A program made the translations under genes and the position numbers. The notes under the pieces are model-generated. The model made no database searches. It saw nothing but the letters and a program-made list of their open reading frames with translations, and was not told the DNA's origin. From positions 457,501 to 519,500 of the forward strand of contig JACVTC010000103.1 of NCBI GenBank assembly GCA_016946835.1: a DNA stretch of 62,000 nucleotides, written 5' to 3'. This stretch comes from Neocallimastix lanati (nom. inval.) (taxonomy: Eukaryota > Neocallimastigomycota > Neocallimastigomycetes > Neocallimastigales > Neocallimastigaceae). Positions 61,901 to 62,000 of this stretch are shown in pieces. How positions within the stretch are numbered: position 1 is the stretch's first letter; each line of letters starts with the position of its first letter.

Positions 61901-62000
61901 ATTTAATAAAAGTATATTCATTATAAAATTTTATATGGTTGTAAAAATAATTATTCTAAATATCATTATTCTATATCATATTTATAATACTAATTCAAAA

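Overview
The window is extremely AT-rich eukaryotic nuclear DNA. Genes are cut into many short exons by AT-rich introns with GT...AG ends, and long trinucleotide and homopolymer tracts fill the introns and spacers. A fungal-type SNG1/DUF3533 membrane protein, a PRMT4/CARM1 homologue, a KDEL-tailed UDP-glucose:glycoprotein glucosyltransferase, class C receptors with a bacterial-type solute-binding ectodomain and a bacterial-style peroxiredoxin-glutaredoxin fusion together suggest an anaerobic gut fungus (Neocallimastigomycota). This is inferred from base composition and gene content. A dictyostelid-like amoeba is the main alternative and is less likely because of the SNG1-type gene and the intron density.

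Region 1 (1-29.4 kb) is a receptor cluster. Three paralogous genes lie head to tail on the + strand (1221-6618, 14911-20341, 23042-29421). Each can be rebuilt by hand into 23 exons with matching intron phases, including several exons of 9-26 nt. Each encodes a secreted solute-binding-protein-like ectodomain followed by a GABA-B-like class C seven-helix domain. The first spacer holds a complete but decayed Mutator-like (MULE) transposon of 4.55 kb with inverted termini and a perfect 9-bp target duplication. It also holds a smaller inverted-repeat element and a tRNA-headed SINE. The second spacer holds several dispersed repeats and a second tRNA-like sequence.

Region 2 (29.4-34.8 kb) is repeat territory: the 3' part of a Ty1/copia retrotransposon on the minus strand (reverse transcriptase, RNase H, polypurine tract, 227-bp LTR) and a half-kilobase heptanucleotide tract.

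Region 3 (34.8-58.4 kb) holds housekeeping genes: a two-exon hybrid peroxiredoxin-5/glutaredoxin (+), a 23-exon UGGT (-), an 11-exon CARM1-type arginine methyltransferase (+) and a two-exon SNG1/DUF3533-type membrane protein (+). A composite SINE copy at 49.4-50.0 kb matches the element at the left edge of the window. The last 3.5 kb has no confident gene but contains a perfect 40-bp-arm hairpin and tandem repeats.

The genes are independently oriented and nothing suggests co-transcription. The most unusual content is the tandem family of receptors in which a bacterial nutrient-binding fold is joined to a seven-helix signalling domain, and the peroxide-detoxifying fusion enzyme, which may be a bacterial acquisition. 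All exon boundaries were derived by reading frames, GT/AG sites and cross-comparison of paralogues or known families; no computation or database search was run.
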